Shown here: one piece after another, positions 1-8,170 of the stretch
How positions within the stretch are numbered: position 1 is the stretch's first letter
Layout: each line of letters opens with the position of its first letter
Source: Orbaceae bacterium ESL0727
GTDB lineage: Bacteria; Pseudomonadota; Gammaproteobacteria; Enterobacterales; Orbaceae
NCBI GenBank assembly: GCA_029433345.1
Contig: JAQTHY010000001.1
Location: 806,001-870,000, forward strand
Reading direction: 5' to 3'
Length of the DNA: 64,000 bases
The notes under the pieces: generated by a model
What the model saw: the letters and a program-made list of their open reading frames with translations, nothing else
Told to the model about the DNA's origin: nothing
The model's database searches: none
Position numbers and translations under genes: made by a program

Positions 1-170
1 GCCATAACATTGGGCAACATGTCTATCCTAAATTGACTTCGGTATTAACACCTCGTTATGAGATGGGTAAAATCGCTGCTGATATGTTAATTCGGCGTCT
101 TAATGGCGAAACCCTTACCCAAAAAGTGATCGAATTACCGGTAGAATACCTGAATGGCAGTACTATTTAA
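1..170 (+). CDS. LacI-family transcriptional regulator, C-terminal fragment
   Basis: The open frame runs in from the window edge and stops at 168-170, giving the last 55 or so residues of a LacI/GalR-type repressor. The segment PRYEMGKIAADMLIRRLNGE is typical of the C-terminal part of the sugar-binding domain in this family, where the helix after the hinge strands carries the G-x-x-A-A-x-x-L-I pattern. The DNA-binding and most of the effector-binding domain lie outside the window. It probably controls the PTS genes that follow on the same strand, because a LacI-type operator sits between them. The effector is unknown. Confidence 0.85.
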   Translation, partial: HNIGQHVYPKLTSVLTPRYEMGKIAADMLIRRLNGETLTQKVIELPVEYLNGSTI

Positions 171-241
171 CGACTATTTATTACTATCAATTCTTCCTGC
201 CCACAGGTGATTTTTACTATTTTTTATGAGAAATAGTTAAA

Positions 242-293
242 AATGTGATCTACATTAAAGATGGATTTGTTTAAATCAAATATAATCTAATCC
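242..293 (+). promoter_or_regulatory. Putative CRP-dependent promoter of the PTS operon
   Basis: A perfect left half of the CRP consensus (AAATGTGATCT) starts at 241, and a perfect -10 hexamer TATAAT lies at 281-286. No good -35 hexamer is present. If transcription starts near 293, the CRP site centre (about 251.5) falls at -41.5, the class II activator position. The right CRP half-site (TTAAA instead of TCACA) is poor, so activation is an inference. Confidence 0.5.
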
Positions 294-305
294 TATTTAT
301 AAATG

Positions 306-344
306 AATGTAACGCGTTTCAACAAAAAAGAAACGCGTTACATT
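306..344. promoter_or_regulatory. Perfect 15-bp inverted repeat, likely LacI-type operator
   Basis: Two 15-nt arms (306-320 and 330-344) are exact reverse complements separated by 9 nt. Each arm contains TAACGCGTTTC, itself an imperfect palindrome around CG as in LacI/GalR-family operators, so this may be two operators in opposite orientation. There is no T-run after it, which argues against a terminator. It lies just downstream of the predicted start of transcription and about 50 nt before the first gene. Confidence 0.65.
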
Positions 345-393
345 ATAAAATTAATAATTTGAGTAAGATTATTATTTAGATGAGGCCATCACT

Positions 394-1371
394 ATGCACC
401 CCTATAAAATTGCTATTGTTAATTCTAGTAGCTTTGGTAAATATTTCCCGCAACAATTAGAACGATTAAAAAAGATTGGTGAAATTGAGTTTTTTACATT
501 TGATAATGATATTTCTGGCGAAGCGTTAGCTGCTGCATTACAAGGATTTAATATCATCATTGCCAGTGTCAGACCGTTTTTTAATCAAGCCTTCTTTGAT
601 AATAAAGATGAATTATTACTCCTTTCTCGTCATGGTATTGGTTTTAATAATGTCGACGTGATTGCGGCCAAAAAACATGGCACTATCGTCACCATTGTGC
701 CACCACTGGTTGAACGCGACGCCGTTGCTGAAAATGCGGTAGCGAATTTGATGGCATTAATTAGACGAACAGTCGATTCCCAAGAAGCCGTAAAAAACAA
801 TCAGTGGACGCAACGCGCCTCTTTTCTTGGTATTAACATAACCGGAAAAACCGTCGGTATTATTGGTTGTGGCAATATCGGTAGTCGCGTAGCAGAAATT
901 TTGAAATTTGGATTCAATACTCGCTTGCTCGTCGTTGATCCTAATATCAATCAAGATTGGGCTAAAAAAGTAGGTGCCGAAGTGGTTACCCTCGATTATT
1001 TATTAGCTAACGCCGATATTATTTCGTTAAATGCATCATTAAATGAAAGCAGCCGCAATCTTCTTAAAGATCGTGAATTTTCGTTAATGAAAAAGGGTGT
1101 TTATATTACCAATACAGCGCGTGCGGAATTAGTTGATCAAAATGCTATTTTGAAAGCAATTGATGCCGGTATCGTGGCGGGTTATGCCACAGATGTGATG
1201 TATCGCGAACCGACATTGAATGATCATCCTTTTGTCCAAAATAGCAAAATATTAGTGACGCCTCACACATCAGCCTATGCAATTGAATGCTTACAGGGAA
1301 TGGGTGAAAAATGTGTCAGTGATGTCGAAAATTTAGTTTCTAATAAACCATTAGAAAATAGAGTTTCGTAA
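394..1371 (+). CDS. D-isomer-specific 2-hydroxyacid dehydrogenase
   Basis: A 325-residue NAD(P)-dependent dehydrogenase of the D-2-hydroxyacid (phosphoglycerate dehydrogenase-like) family. The Rossmann motif GCGNIG is at residues 158-163. The catalytic arginine, glutamate and histidine are visible as TARAELVD (Arg243), YREPTLNDHP (Glu272) and TPHTSAY (His291). Family members interconvert 2-keto acids and D-2-hydroxyacids in the cytoplasm. It is the first gene after the operator and precedes PTS genes by about 70 nt, so its substrate is probably derived from the sugar or sugar acid that the PTS imports. The exact substrate cannot be read from sequence; comparable enzymes are called phosphoglycerate, glyoxylate/hydroxypyruvate or lactate dehydrogenases. 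Confidence 0.85.
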   Translation: MHPYKIAIVNSSSFGKYFPQQLERLKKIGEIEFFTFDNDISGEALAAALQGFNIIIASVRPFFNQAFFDNKDELLLLSRHGIGFNNVDVIAAKKHGTIVTIVPPLVERDAVAENAVANLMALIRRTVDSQEAVKNNQWTQRASFLGINITGKTVGIIGCGNIGSRVAEILKFGFNTRLLVVDPNINQDWAKKVGAEVVTLDYLLANADIISLNASLNESSRNLLKDREFSLMKKGVYITNTARAELVDQNAILKAIDAGIVAGYATDVMYREPTLNDHPFVQNSKILVTPHTSAYAIECLQGMGEKCVSDVENLVSNKPLENRVS

Positions 1372-1438
1372 ACCAACAAAGTCGTCGTAAAACGATTAAT
1401 CATTTACTCATTGTTTTATTAACTAAATGGAGTTAACT

Positions 1439-2272
1439 ATGCATGTAACTTTTCTTCAGGCAACCATTATTGCCATTTGGATTGCCTTAGTGATGTCGCG
1501 ATCACTACTCGGTGGCGCGACGTTGACATTACGTTTTTCACCCATGATGACAGGGTTAGTTGTTGGGATCGTATTTAATGATATCTCACAGGCGATGATT
1601 GTCACTGCCGCGATTCAGCTAATTTATATGGGCGTTTTTTCACCCGGTGGGCAGATGCCGTCAGAACCGGCTGTTGCAACGGCGATTGCTGTTCCTGTGG
1701 CTATTTTAGGTAATATGTCTCCGGCTTCTGCTGTTGGGGTGGCGGTACCGGTTGGTTTGTTAGGATCATACTTATATCAGTTTAGATTCTTCATTAACAC
1801 ATTTATTATGCAAAAGTTTACCGACAAATATGCGGCAGCCGGCAATAGTCATGGGCTGACACTTTCGCTAATCTTTATACCAATTGTTGCTTCATTTGTT
1901 CTTTATGTTCCTTTTATGTTTGCGGCACTTTATTACGGTGCGCCTTTTATTGCTGATCTGATTAAAACTAATTCGAGTAGTTTTATTTTCCACATTTTAA
2001 ATGTGATTGGTGGTGGTTTAGCAGCAGTCGGGATTGCGGTAACCGTTTATGTTATTGGTAAACGTAGTTATATTATTTTCTTTTTACTTGCTTACTTTGT
2101 CGCCGTTGTTGCGAAACCATTAAATATCACCATGGTAACTTATGCCATTATTGGTGCCATCATTGCATTTATTTTTGTCCTTGCAAAATCTGAAGCTGTG
2201 ACAACGGCTAAAGATAGCATTGGTTCGAATAAATCAGGTTCTCATGCAAATGTTGACGATGATGATTATTAA
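1439..2272 (+). CDS. PTS mannose/sorbose-family IIC component
   Basis: A hydrophobic protein of 277 residues with several membrane segments, matching the EII-Sor family IIC permease subunit: an early GGATLTLRFSPMMTGLVVG stretch, then ...YMGVFSPGGQMPSEPAVATA, characteristic of the family. With IID it forms the membrane channel through which the sugar is taken up and phosphorylated. I place the start at 1439 because GGAG at 1429-1432 is well spaced for it; the ATG at 1427 overlaps that ribosome-binding site. The C-terminus ends in an acidic tail (DDDDY). The gene is followed by IID after 95 nt. The transported sugar is unknown. Confidence 0.88.
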   Translation: MHVTFLQATIIAIWIALVMSRSLLGGATLTLRFSPMMTGLVVGIVFNDISQAMIVTAAIQLIYMGVFSPGGQMPSEPAVATAIAVPVAILGNMSPASAVGVAVPVGLLGSYLYQFRFFINTFIMQKFTDKYAAAGNSHGLTLSLIFIPIVASFVLYVPFMFAALYYGAPFIADLIKTNSSSFIFHILNVIGGGLAAVGIAVTVYVIGKRSYIIFFLLAYFVAVVAKPLNITMVTYAIIGAIIAFIFVLAKSEAVTTAKDSIGSNKSGSHANVDDDDY

Positions 2273-2367
2273 ACATTATCAATTATGAACAATAATGAAA
2301 ACACAATGCCGTGGGTATGAATTCATTATCATTCATTGTGACAAAAGAATTTTAAAGGAAAAAAAGA

Positions 2368-3228
2368 ATGACCGATATTAAGCAGAGAAGTATTGATTTA
2401 AAACCAGAAGAGATCACCAAAAAAGATGTCGCTATTGCATGGTTGAGATTCTATTTTGCTAACGAAATCTCCCACTCATTTGATCGCTATCTTGCGGGTG
2501 CACTGATGTGGGCCTTAATGCCAATCCTCAAAAAATTATATAAAAATAGATCCGATTTGGCCGCAGCTTACCAACGCCATCTCCTCTTTTTTAATACGCA
2601 ATTAACCTGGGGTGGCGGTACAATTACGGGTATTATGTCTTCACTTGAAGCGGTGCGTGCTAACGAAAACTATGAAGGTAAACCGATTAGTATTGATGAT
2701 GATCTCCTATACAATACCAAAGCGGGTCTGATGGGGGCATTAGCGGGTATTGGTGATGCGATTGATTCGGGTACCGTGCAATATATATTCATTGCGATTG
2801 CGCTACCATGGGCACAACAAGGTTTAGCGATTGGTGCGCTTTTCCCATTTGTGGCTTTTGTTTGCTATCAACTTGCCGTTGGGTATTACTTTAGCCAATT
2901 AGGTTTCAAACTTGGGCGTAATGCGGCCACCGAAGTGGTTGGTGCGAAAATGCAGATGTTGATTGAAGGGTTAGCGATTCTTGGACTTTTCATGATGGGT
3001 ATTTTAGCCGCGAGCTATATTAAAGTTAACTCTGGATTACAATTTACGCTATCAGGTAAAAACTTTGTCATTCAAGAAACTTTAGATAAAATTTTACCGG
3101 GTATTTTACCTTTGATTGTGGTAGGTGGACTTTATGTTTATTTTGCCAAGAAAGGGTTAAAAGTGACTAACGCCTTAATAGGTCTGACTGTCATTTTAGG
3201 TGTACTTGCTGCTATCGGCATATTGTAA
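2368..3228 (+). CDS. PTS mannose/sorbose-family IID component
   Basis: A 286-residue membrane subunit of the mannose-type EII complex. The N-terminal part shows the family signature around FDRYLAGALMWALMPILKKLY, followed by FNTQLTWGGGTITGIMSSLE and the GLMGALAGIGDAIDSGTVQY loop. Hydrophobic segments fill the C-terminal half. IID pairs with IIC to form the sugar-translocating channel in the inner membrane. Start at 2368 has an AAAGGA ribosome-binding site. It follows IIC and is separated from the IIB gene by 370 nt, which is unusually long for one operon. Confidence 0.9.
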   Translation: MTDIKQRSIDLKPEEITKKDVAIAWLRFYFANEISHSFDRYLAGALMWALMPILKKLYKNRSDLAAAYQRHLLFFNTQLTWGGGTITGIMSSLEAVRANENYEGKPISIDDDLLYNTKAGLMGALAGIGDAIDSGTVQYIFIAIALPWAQQGLAIGALFPFVAFVCYQLAVGYYFSQLGFKLGRNAATEVVGAKMQMLIEGLAILGLFMMGILAASYIKVNSGLQFTLSGKNFVIQETLDKILPGILPLIVVGGLYVYFAKKGLKVTNALIGLTVILGVLAAIGIL

Positions 3229-3598
3229 TTGTCGGCAATCGCTATCATCCATCAAGGTAGATAGACAAGATTGCCATATTCTTAGATAAAAATGGGTGGA
3301 AAAGTAACTAAATCGGGTATTATTCGATAAAAGCCAATTTTCCACTCTTATGTTAAGAACTCTGTTGCGAATAACGCTTTTGTTAATAACAGTAAGCAGA
3401 ACAGACAATAGTGTTAAACGTGATAGGCAGATACCTATTACGGCAAAGAATGGATGAAAAGAATCAAGGACAGCGTCCTATAAAAAGCGACTCACTGCTT
3501 ACGCTTTCAATGATAATCGTCAACGAAAGATAAGGGTTTTTAGTCACTGTATTAAAAAAGAATAACGGTATTATAGTTAAATAAAGGATAATTAAATT
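3229..3598. other. Intergenic region between IID and IIB
   Basis: No gene is visible. A stem formed by GGCAATC (3234-3240) and GATTGCC (3269-3275) follows the IID stop. A tight hairpin AGGAC-agc-GTCCT occurs near 3467-3479; it resembles the GGGC-gca-GCCC hairpin in the 135-bp repeats further on. These could be RNA-processing or attenuation structures between the IICD and IIBA gene pairs. Confidence 0.4.
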
Positions 3599-4096
3599 AT
3601 GGGTAAAGTTGTTTTAGCACGTGTAGATAGCCGCCTAATTCATGGTCAAGTTGCTACCAATGTTTCAAAATCAGCTGGGGCAAATGCGCTTTTTGTGGCA
3701 GATGATAGATCAGCAAATGATGAATTTACGAAAAATATTATTTTAGGCGCAGGTGCCCGAACTGGATATAAGATTCGTGTCTTGAAAGAAGATGGCGCAG
3801 TAAGATATTGGAACGATCGCCAGTATGATGATTTTAATGTCATGCTTATCACAAAAAGTATCGAAGCCATGTGCCAAATCATAAAAGGTGGTGTGCCAGT
3901 TGAAAATCTTAATATTGGCGGCCTTCCCCTCGTTCCAGGTGCAACTTTGGTGATTAACGAAGTGGCCATTACTAAAGAGCAATGCGATATGTTGGTTGAT
4001 CTTCAAAATAGTTTCCCAAATATGAACATCTATTTCCAGGCAACACCATCATTGAAAAAAGTGATGTTAGCCGATGCGGTAAAACTCTTTGCGTAG
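3599..4096 (+). CDS. PTS mannose/sorbose-family IIB component
   Basis: A 165-residue cytoplasmic phosphotransfer protein of the mannose/sorbose class. The sequence RVDSRLIHGQV places the phospho-accepting histidine at residue 15, the position expected for this family. The rest matches IIB in length and in motifs such as the GGLP loop. It receives phosphate from IIA and gives it to the incoming sugar. An AAAGGA ribosome-binding site precedes the ATG. It forms a pair with the IIA gene 47 nt downstream. Confidence 0.93.
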   Translation: MGKVVLARVDSRLIHGQVATNVSKSAGANALFVADDRSANDEFTKNIILGAGARTGYKIRVLKEDGAVRYWNDRQYDDFNVMLITKSIEAMCQIIKGGVPVENLNIGGLPLVPGATLVINEVAITKEQCDMLVDLQNSFPNMNIYFQATPSLKKVMLADAVKLFA

Positions 4097-4143
4097 TGTT
4101 GTGTTATTTTACGGTTTTAAACTATTTTTTATGAGGATGATAT

Positions 4144-4587
4144 ATGATTGGTATTTTATTAGTCAGTCACGGCAAAATGGCTGAAGGTATAAAAGATAGT
4201 GTTGGCATGATTGTCGGGCAGCCAGCACAATTTGATACATTGGCTTTAATTCCTGGACAAAATATTGACGATCTAAAAAATAGTATTTTGGATAAATCAA
4301 AGCAACTAAATCAAGGTGAAGGTGTTCTGATTTTCGTTGATTTATATGGTGCTTCACCGTATAACGCATCAATGAAATGTCTGCCTGATTGGCAAGCATT
4401 AAATATCGATGCACGCGTAATCACCGGGATGAGTTTACCAATGGTGATTACCGCTGTCTGTAACCGTGATAGCTCAACATTATATGATTTAGCGCAAGAG
4501 GCTATCGAATCAGGTCAAGAAAGTATTCAAGATGCCATTGCCGCACTTACCAATACGAACCAAACCACGGAAAGTGATGATTATTAA
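4144..4587 (+). CDS. PTS mannose-family IIA component
   Basis: A 147-residue protein of the EIIA-Man fold. The motif LLVSHGKMAEG places the phosphorylated histidine at residue 9, and VFVDL-type segment IFVDLYGASPYNAS follows near the middle as in other EIIA-Man domains. It takes phosphate from HPr and passes it to IIB. Here IIA and IIB are separate polypeptides, whereas E. coli ManX is a IIAB fusion. A 135-bp tandem repeat begins 54 nt after the stop codon. Confidence 0.92.
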   Translation: MIGILLVSHGKMAEGIKDSVGMIVGQPAQFDTLALIPGQNIDDLKNSILDKSKQLNQGEGVLIFVDLYGASPYNASMKCLPDWQALNIDARVITGMSLPMVITAVCNRDSSTLYDLAQEAIESGQESIQDAIAALTNTNQTTESDDY

Positions 4588-4640
4588 TAGCGGAAAGGTG
4601 AGTTGATTCACTGACTGGATAATAGCGTGATTGACTTTGC

Positions 4641-5010
4641 CGCTAAATCAAAAATAGCCGGGTGATAGGGCGCAGCCCTATAGTTCCCAAATACGTTTCC
4701 ATTTTCCGTCGGCGACAACTGACGGAATGCAATAACCCGTAAGGGAGTTTAGCGATAGGTATTAATTATCAATGTCGCTAAATCAAAAATAGCCGGGTGA
4801 TAGGGCGCAGCCCTATAGTTCCCAAATACGTTTCCACCGTCCGTCGGCGACAACTGACGGAATGCAATAACCCGTAAGGGAGTTTAGCGATAGGTATTGA
4901 TTATCAGTGTCGCTAAATCAAAAATAGCCGGGCAATAGGGCGCAGCCCTATAGTTCCCAAATACGTTTCCACCTTCCGTTGGCGACAGCCGGCGGAACGC
5001 AATAACCCGT
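4641..5010. repeat. 135-bp tandem repeat, two full copies plus 100 nt
   Basis: Copies begin at 4641, 4776 and 4911, each with CGCTAAATCAAAAATAGCCG; the period is exactly 135 nt and the copies are almost identical. Each contains two hairpins: ATAGGGC-gca-GCCCTAT, and a longer stem beginning TTCCGT (4704-4727 in copy 1, 4974-4997 in copy 3). In copy 3 several stem bases differ, yet pairing is kept or lengthened by G-T and C-G pairs, which suggests selection on structure. The third copy ends 12 nt before the next gene's start codon, so the repeats probably form its transcribed leader or a REP-like block. Confidence 0.93.
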
Positions 5011-5022
5011 TAGACAGGTAAC

Positions 5023-5979
5023 ATGAATAATTTGAAAGATTTAATATTTAGATATTGTATACTCTTCGGTAAACGCTTTTCTTACAAAGAAAAAATTGCT
5101 TTTTTAAGAATCATTTCTAAACAACTCCTTCAGCTTGGCTATTATGTCGACGCCAAAATTGCCAAATTAAAGTTAGCCCGTAAACGTTACGAAAATTATT
5201 ATAACGCCTATATTGGCGATCTCAATCAAGCGGATATCATTGTCTGTACCTATTATGATACGGGCATAAATTATTTCAATTTATCTAAAACGAATGCTTT
5301 CCAACAAATATTTAGTAAAACACGCTATCTTATTGGAGTTCTCCCAATTATTACCTTATTTTTGCTGGCTATTTTACTGAGTTACTTTCTTTTTATTCCC
5401 AATATTCAACAAATAGGCCTGTTGAGCGTTTCGGGACTATTGTTTGTCTCGATGATTTTAGTTTCCTCGTATCTGATCATTAAATATCGGCATGGTATAC
5501 CCAATAGTAAGAACTTTGTTTGTAATACCTCAAGCATATTAGTGATGCTAAACACCATTGATAAAATCAATCAGCGTGATAAAAAAATGAAAGAAAAGGT
5601 TGCATTTGTTTTATACGATGGTGGTTGTACTAACCAATTTGGTTTGAAAATGCTAGAAAATTATTCCGATAGCATCCGCAAAAAGCAGATCATTTTTTTA
5701 GATAGTTTGGGAAATGGCGAAACACTGCATTTTTTCAAACCCAACGACGTTGATTATCCACAAAACGATATGACGTTTTATCCGGGTAACATGCCTACTA
5801 CGTTTAAGCGATACCTGATGATTGCCGCAGGTAAATTAACGGATGATCAGCAAATTGAAATCAAAAACAGCCATTCAGGGAAAGATAACCATCTCTCGGA
5901 AGCATTGATCGAACAGCATGCTGATTCGTTATATGACTTGTTGGTTAATCTGATAAAGCATCCGTTGAAAAAGAAATAA
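5023..5979 (+). CDS. Membrane protein resembling a degenerate M28-type peptidase
   Basis: I do not recognise a named family. The 318-residue protein has two strong membrane segments (about 102-124 and 131-153) splitting a soluble domain. The soluble parts follow the order of M28 aminopeptidase motifs, but with the metal ligands altered: IIVCTYYDTG (71-81) where M28 has a His-x-Asp motif, CNTSSILVMLNTI (167-179) where an Asp-Asn-Ala-Ser-Gly type motif is usual, and VLYDGGCTNQFG (196-207) in place of the Glu-Glu motif. A late HSGKDNHLSE could supply the last histidine. If the alignment is right, it is probably catalytically inactive. It lies alone behind the 135-bp repeats and has no clear ribosome-binding site except AGGTAAC. 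Confidence 0.5.
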   Translation: MNNLKDLIFRYCILFGKRFSYKEKIAFLRIISKQLLQLGYYVDAKIAKLKLARKRYENYYNAYIGDLNQADIIVCTYYDTGINYFNLSKTNAFQQIFSKTRYLIGVLPIITLFLLAILLSYFLFIPNIQQIGLLSVSGLLFVSMILVSSYLIIKYRHGIPNSKNFVCNTSSILVMLNTIDKINQRDKKMKEKVAFVLYDGGCTNQFGLKMLENYSDSIRKKQIIFLDSLGNGETLHFFKPNDVDYPQNDMTFYPGNMPTTFKRYLMIAAGKLTDDQQIEIKNSHSGKDNHLSEALIEQHADSLYDLLVNLIKHPLKKK

Positions 5980-6081
5980 CAACCGATCCATCGCGCTTTT
6001 GTTTGGCTATTCTTTGGCTACTTGATGACAAAGCGCAATATCACTTTGGTAAGGTGACAAAGGCCGTGCGTGTGGCTGTTG

Positions 6082-6187
6082 TCATCATTAATCTATCATC
6101 ATTAATCAATCATTATTAAGTTATCATTATTAACCTACCAGCATAAAACCGGCATCATCAAACAGCATAAAACCATTATCAAAATCA
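6082..6187. repeat. Degenerate 14-nt tandem array, then a 24-nt repeat
   Basis: Four successive 14-nt units start at 6082, 6096, 6110 and 6124, each of the form TCATyATTAAyyyA. A second pattern follows: AGCATAAAACC at 6140 and again at 6164, a 24-nt spacing. The array fills most of the 400-nt space between the membrane protein gene and the transporter. No gene is visible here. Confidence 0.75.
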
Positions 6188-6378
6188 TCCAATTGTTCCT
6201 AGCAGTATTTATTATTTATGCGCTTTTGATTAAAATCTTCTCGCTTCCCTGTCATACTGGTCATAATCGGTGCCTATCTGAAATTAAGACAAAATAACAA
6301 ACTTGAATGATAATAGGTATCTGTAGGATTAATTACTTACATTTGGGGTTATATTTAATCTATTTTAAGGAACGTTAT

Positions 6379-7599
6379 ATGACGAACTCTTCTTCTGAGC
6401 AATACCGTGTTCCAACAGCCTATTGGGTAAAAATCATTATTATTTTCTTTTTAGGATGGATTGTCATTTATGCAGGGCGTGCGGTGTTTAGTCCTATTGT
6501 TGGTGAGCTGCAATCTGAATTTGGTCTAAGCAATGCCGAAACTGGCGGTATTATGAGCCTATTTTTCCTCGCGTATACGGCATTACAAATACCCTCTGGT
6601 ATTTTAGGTGACAAACTTGGGCGTAAACGAATTTTAGTGACCGGCTTTGCGCTCTATGCCATTTTTATTGCTGCCATCTATTTTGCGCCTTCCTTCGCAA
6701 TCTTTTTACTCTTATGGATGTTAGCGGGGGCAGCGCAAGGAAGTTATTATGGTCCGCAATATGCGCTCTCATCTGAAGCGATCCCTAAAAAATGGATCAC
6801 CTTAGGGAGTGCGATTATCGGTAGTGGCATGTCATTTGGTATTGCCATGGGTTATTACTTATCGAGTACGCTGGTTTCGACTTATCATACCTCATGGAAG
6901 ATGCCATTTGTGCTGGTGGCAATTCCAATTATCATCGTGACACTTTTAATGGCATTGGGTATTAAAGAGCGCGTTTTACCGGCACCCCTCACGACTAATC
7001 AATTCTTACCCAAAACAACGTTTGCCGATTTATTTAAAAACCGCAATTTAGTCTTAGCCTATATCACGATTTTCTGTTCTATCTATGGTTTTTTTGTGAT
7101 TATTACGTGGTTGCCTAACTATTTAGAAGCAGAACGCGGAATGAATAAAGTCGAAGCATCGCAGATTGCGTCAATCGTACCTTGGATTTCAATTATCGGC
7201 ACTATCTTATGTAGTTATGTTTCTGATCGCTTAGGTCGCCGTAAGCCGGTTATCTTATTTATGATGCCGCTCTCTTTAGTGGCCATGTTTGGTATCGTCT
7301 ATTCCGATTCTTATGCCATGCTAATTGCTGTGTTAGTGTTGTACGGTTTTATTGGTAAAATCAGCCTTAATCCAGTCCTTATCGCGTTAGTTGCTGATAA
7401 TGCCCCGCGCGCGTCATTAAGTACCGCATTTGGTTTATATAACTTTTTTGGTATGTCGGCATCTATCTGTGCACCTTATGTTACTGGGTTAATTGCTGAT
7501 AAAACGGGCAGTCTAAATAGTGGTTTCTATTTTGCTAGCTTGGTTATTTTAATTGGTATTATTGCGATTTCCTTTGTTAAGGAAGGTGATCGTCACTGA
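6379..7599 (+). CDS. MFS transporter of the ureide locus (paralogue A)
   Basis: A 406-residue major facilitator with about 12 membrane segments. The loop 2-3 motif GDKLGRKR and the matching SDRLGRRK after segment 8 are clear MFS signatures. The start at 6379 has AAGG at 6367-6370; an upstream in-frame ATG at 6307 lacks one. The protein resembles the other MFS gene at 10019-11272 along its whole length (shared segments LGW, AYTALQIPSG / AYTAMQIPAG, FNFFGMS-like YNFFGMSA). It is separated from the minus-strand ureide genes by about 570 nt and converges with them. It probably moves an organic anion such as allantoate, oxamate or a related acid; the direction and substrate are inferred only from neighbourhood. 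Confidence 0.8.
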   Translation: MTNSSSEQYRVPTAYWVKIIIIFFLGWIVIYAGRAVFSPIVGELQSEFGLSNAETGGIMSLFFLAYTALQIPSGILGDKLGRKRILVTGFALYAIFIAAIYFAPSFAIFLLLWMLAGAAQGSYYGPQYALSSEAIPKKWITLGSAIIGSGMSFGIAMGYYLSSTLVSTYHTSWKMPFVLVAIPIIIVTLLMALGIKERVLPAPLTTNQFLPKTTFADLFKNRNLVLAYITIFCSIYGFFVIITWLPNYLEAERGMNKVEASQIASIVPWISIIGTILCSYVSDRLGRRKPVILFMMPLSLVAMFGIVYSDSYAMLIAVLVLYGFIGKISLNPVLIALVADNAPRASLSTAFGLYNFFGMSASICAPYVTGLIADKTGSLNSGFYFASLVILIGIIAISFVKEGDRH

Positions 7600-7612
7600 T
7601 TTTTGCTAAATT

Positions 7613-7717
7613 AAGTTTTTATAGATGCAGTTTTTGCAAACAAATACTTATAAATACACTTTTTATAAATTAACTATTTATAAACTAACCGTTTATAAAC
7701 AACGCTTTTACAAACTG
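7613..7717. repeat. Degenerate 15-nt tandem array, seven units
   Basis: Seven consecutive 15-nt units start at 7613 and each is a variant of AcTnTTTATAAAcTA; the best-preserved units are at 7658, 7673 and 7688. The period holds exactly across 105 nt, starting just after the MFS gene. No gene is visible in this part of the 7600-8170 interval. Confidence 0.8.
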
Positions 7718-7760
7718 AGATGCCTATTTTGATTGACTTGTATTCAGGGCAGATTCACCT

Positions 7761-7806
7761 AAAATATTTGACATAAACGTATAGTAGTTCTGAAACATTC
7801 AAATAA
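7761..7806 (-). repeat. Dispersed element, copy 1 (minus orientation)
   Basis: Read on the minus strand, this contains TGTTTCAGAACTACTATACG followed by TTTATGTCAAAT. It matches the copies at 16201, 28723, 35797 and 57726. The element lies between convergent genes, in intergenic DNA. Confidence 0.85.
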
Positions 7807-7875
7807 AAAGGTTACCATCAAAATGGCACTATTTTAGGGATAGCGTGGCGTGAAAACCCTAAAAAGTGGTGAGTG

Positions 7876-7906
7876 ATAAGGGAAAGCTTACTTCGTTTTC
7901 CCTTAT
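7876..7906. terminator. Hairpin between convergent genes
   Basis: A 10-bp perfect stem (ATAAGGGAAA / TTTCCCTTAT) with an 11-nt loop lies between the plus-strand transporter and minus-strand carbamate kinase genes. There is no strong T-run on either side, so termination is possible but unproven. Confidence 0.4.
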
Positions 7907-7988
7907 TATGCATTTCGCCAATGACAACCAGTAACCAGTGACAACCAGTAAAATGCAGTTGTCGGAAATAATCTACTTTTGCAAAAAC

Positions 7989-8151
7989 GTGCCTAGTAGT
8001 AGAAGAGTACCTAGTTATAAAAGAATGCATAGTTGTAGACGGATGTATAAAGCTGCTATTCAGCAAATTTATTTTTATGATCATAACGATCAAAATGAAT
8101 ATCATCGCTCATCAAATAATGATAAATATCATCGACCATCATCAATCACTC
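7989..8151. repeat. 18-nt tandem units followed by a 27-nt repeat
   Basis: Three clear 18-nt units start at 7989, 8007 and 8025, of the form rTrCCTAGTnrTArAAGA, with a weaker fourth at 8043. Further on, AATATCATCG occurs at 8098 and 8125, a 27-nt spacing. A shorter 17-nt duplication containing TGACAACCAGTA lies just before, around 7922-7953. Short open frames cross this block, but they reflect its repetitive composition. Confidence 0.7.
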
Positions 8152-8170
8152 CTAAAGTTAATTTTACTGA

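Noticed and set aside
394..1371. The hydroxyacid dehydrogenase as the missing AllD
   Set aside because: AllD belongs to the unrelated LDH2/malate dehydrogenase-like family; this protein is of the D-2-hydroxyacid family and is tied to the PTS genes.
4641..5010. The 135-bp tandem repeats as a CRISPR array
   Set aside because: The units are directly joined and alike along their whole length; there are no unique spacers and no cas genes.
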